From Nonomuraea polychroma (GTDB lineage Bacteria > Actinomycetota > Actinomycetes > Streptosporangiales > Streptosporangiaceae), in NCBI RefSeq assembly GCF_004011505.1, contig NZ_SAUN01000001.1, forward strand, positions 5,208,001-5,272,000: a DNA stretch of 64,000 bases. Reading direction: 5' to 3'. Position 1 is the first letter of the stretch; each line of letters opens with the position of its first letter. The notes under the pieces were generated by a model, which was not told the origin of the DNA, did no database searches, and saw nothing but the letters and a program-made list of their open reading frames with translations. Shown in pieces: positions 62,719-64,000 of this stretch. A program made the position numbers and the translations under genes.

Positions 62719-63699
62719 TCAGCTCCCTGACTGGGTGGTGGGTGTCGGGCTGGCGGACGTCACCGGGGGCAGCATCCCCGAGGCCCCCTTGCCGATGCCG
62801 TATTGGCCGGCGCGCCCGGTCAGTTGCTCCCGGAGAGCATAGACGATCACCACACGGCCCGCGGGCATATCGGCGGTGTCGACGGTGGAGACGCGCCTGG
62901 AGACCTCGCTGTCGTCGCGTGCGGCGCTGATCGCGTCGCCCGTGGCGGTGCCGGCGGGCGGGACGGCGCCGGCCAGCACCGTGCCCTTGCTCGCCGCGTC
63001 GAACCCCTCGGCCACCGAGACCAGCGCGTCGGCCAGCACCTCGGCGGTCTCACCCTCGTACGGCTTCTCCGGCGCCAACATCACGGCGAGCGTGGCCCGC
63101 TTGGCGGGGTCGCCGTCAGTGCTGACCAGTCCGCCGGTCTCGAAGGCGCCGAGGACCTCGCCGGTGGCGGCGTTCGGCGTGTTGGCCTGGGCGGGATCGT
63201 TGGTCATGAGGGACGCGGCGAGCAGCGAGGCGGCCCGGTCCCAGCTGGTGGCGGTGGCCGGGAAGACCATGTTCGCCGGTTTGAGCTGATTGACCAGGCC
63301 GTCGAGCACGCCCTTGCCGGCCGGGTCGAGGAACTTCTCGGTCAGCGTGAGACGCCCGGAGATCTCCGCTCCCGCCTGGCCGATCGCCTGCTGGGCGGCC
63401 TCACGCATGGCGGTGCTCGAGCCGGGCGACTCGATGAGCAGCACCCGCTGGCCGACCAGGGCGCTGGCCACCATCTCCGGCGTCTGCGCGGTGATGAAGG
63501 CGTCGTTGCCGGCCTCCCGGCCGCGCAGGACGTCGAGGTCGGCCCGCAGCCCGTTGTTGGTGTTGGTCAGCTCGTCGCTGGTCCTCTTGGCCAGGTCGAT
63601 CGCGGGGTCCTGGAGCAGCGTGGTGCCCAGGACGATGCCCACCGCCAGCGCAAGGAAGATCGCGACGATGGAGACGAGGTGATAGCGGAAATCGATCAC
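62719..63699 (-). CDS. SteB/MctB-family protein (annotated copper transporter)
   Basis: The 326-aa protein has one N-terminal membrane span (RYHLVSIVAIFLALAVGIVLG), a coiled coil (DLAKRTSDELTNTNNGLRAD) and a secreted domain. Mycobacterial MctB was linked to copper. The corynebacterial homologue SteB works with SteA in cell separation. The adjacent steA supports the division role here. GTG 63699 overlaps the steA stop by 4 bp. No metal-binding Cys cluster is visible. Confidence 0.88.
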   Translation of the reverse strand: MIDFRYHLVSIVAIFLALAVGIVLGTTLLQDPAIDLAKRTSDELTNTNNGLRADLDVLRGREAGNDAFITAQTPEMVASALVGQRVLLIESPGSSTAMREAAQQAIGQAGAEISGRLTLTEKFLDPAGKGVLDGLVNQLKPANMVFPATATSWDRAASLLAASLMTNDPAQANTPNAATGEVLGAFETGGLVSTDGDPAKRATLAVMLAPEKPYEGETAEVLADALVSVAEGFDAASKGTVLAGAVPPAGTATGDAISAARDDSEVSRRVSTVDTADMPAGRVVIVYALREQLTGRAGQYGIGKGASGMLPPVTSASPTPTTQSGS

Positions 63700-64000
63700 G
63701 AGAAGAGTCCGACCAGCCAGAAGATGAACGCGTTCCAGGCGTCTTGCAGGCCGTTCAGCCAGGTGCGGCCGATCGGCGCGGAGACGAGTGCGACGACGAT
63801 CGTGATCAACGCGGTGATCACGAGGAGCAGCAGCTGCGGGGTGGAGATGCGGCTCCGGTAGAGCCTGCTCACGCCCTTGGCGTCGATGAGCTTGCTGCCG
63901 ATGATCAACCGGGTGAGGAAGGTGCTGGCCATGCCGGAGCGCCCCTTGTCGAGGAACTCCTCCAGCGTTCCGTGGGTGCCGACGGCGACGATCAGCTCGG
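63696..64000 (-). CDS. steA: SteA-like cytokinetic protein (C-terminal part, truncated by window)
   Basis: Only the C-terminal 101 residues are in the window. They read ELIVAVGTHGTLEEFLDKGR, SGMASTFLTRLIIGSKLIDAKG, VSRLYRSRIS, then a membrane span LLLLVITALITIVVALVSAP and a short tail. This matches the end of SteA, a membrane-anchored protein acting with SteB in corynebacterial cell separation. The reading frame is open through the window edge. Confidence 0.85.
   Translation of the reverse strand, partial: ELIVAVGTHGTLEEFLDKGRSGMASTFLTRLIIGSKLIDAKGVSRLYRSRISTPQLLLLVITALITIVVALVSAPIGRTWLNGLQDAWNAFIFWLVGLFS

Overview
The window is very GC-rich, with short intergenic gaps, many GTG/TTG starts and frequent 1-14 bp gene overlaps. 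RbpA, WhiA, a mycothiol-dependent-type enzyme, the opcA-linked pentose-phosphate operon, SteA/SteB-like proteins and an aminodeoxyfutalosine deaminase-like protein identify a mycelial actinomycete. The gene content and order fit Streptosporangiales (a Nonomuraea-like organism), which is an inference. I see no rRNA, tRNA, transposase, integrase or CRISPR array.

Layout. Positions 1-5009 hold transport and housekeeping genes: a VOC protein, an ABC exporter pair, an MFS and an EamA carrier. Positions 5328-12872 form one leftward, mostly overlapping operon for hydroxyproline/proline-type catabolism: a DAO-type oxidase subunit, a small [2Fe-2S] protein, an FAD/[2Fe-2S] subunit, a DapA-family deaminase, two proline-racemase-family enzymes, an ornithine-cyclodeaminase-family reductase and a GntR regulator. 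A short palindrome lies in front of it. Positions 12970-25468 carry heme A synthesis (ctaA, ctaB), a SanA-like protein, a PrsW-like protease and the operon tkt-tal-pgi-zwf-opcA-pgl. The pgi product lacks the usual sugar-phosphate-binding motifs. Positions 25479-28415 hold a compact trio (WXG100-like protein, 701-aa DUF6571-like protein, lipoprotein) of unknown role, with visibly more A/T than its neighbours.

Positions 28650-37912 contain a deaminase, a methyltransferase, a TetR-SDR pair with a near-ideal operator, a coiled-coil protein, a stand-alone Clp N-domain protein, an ACT-GNAT protein and an amine oxidase-amidohydrolase pair. Positions 37966-48468 are a conserved actinobacterial core: rbpA, secG, tpiA, pgk, gap, then whiA, yvcK, rapZ, uvrC. 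Positions 48710-50203 hold three consecutive Tat/lipoprotein Rieske proteins. Then come uvrA, a maleylpyruvate-isomerase-family protein, an MBL hydrolase, pssA-psd, and terC behind a probable yybP-ykoY (Mn2+) riboswitch. The right end (58992-64000) is an envelope/division cluster: steA (partial), a SteB/MctB-type protein, a MraY/WecA-like protein, a MurJ-like flippase and a GT4 glycosyltransferase.

A recurring oddity is in-frame tandem repeats of 30-33 bp inside otherwise conserved genes (rapZ, the FAD/[2Fe-2S] dehydrogenase subunit, the maleylpyruvate-isomerase-family gene). A 32-bp-period degenerate repeat also lies in one intergenic gap.
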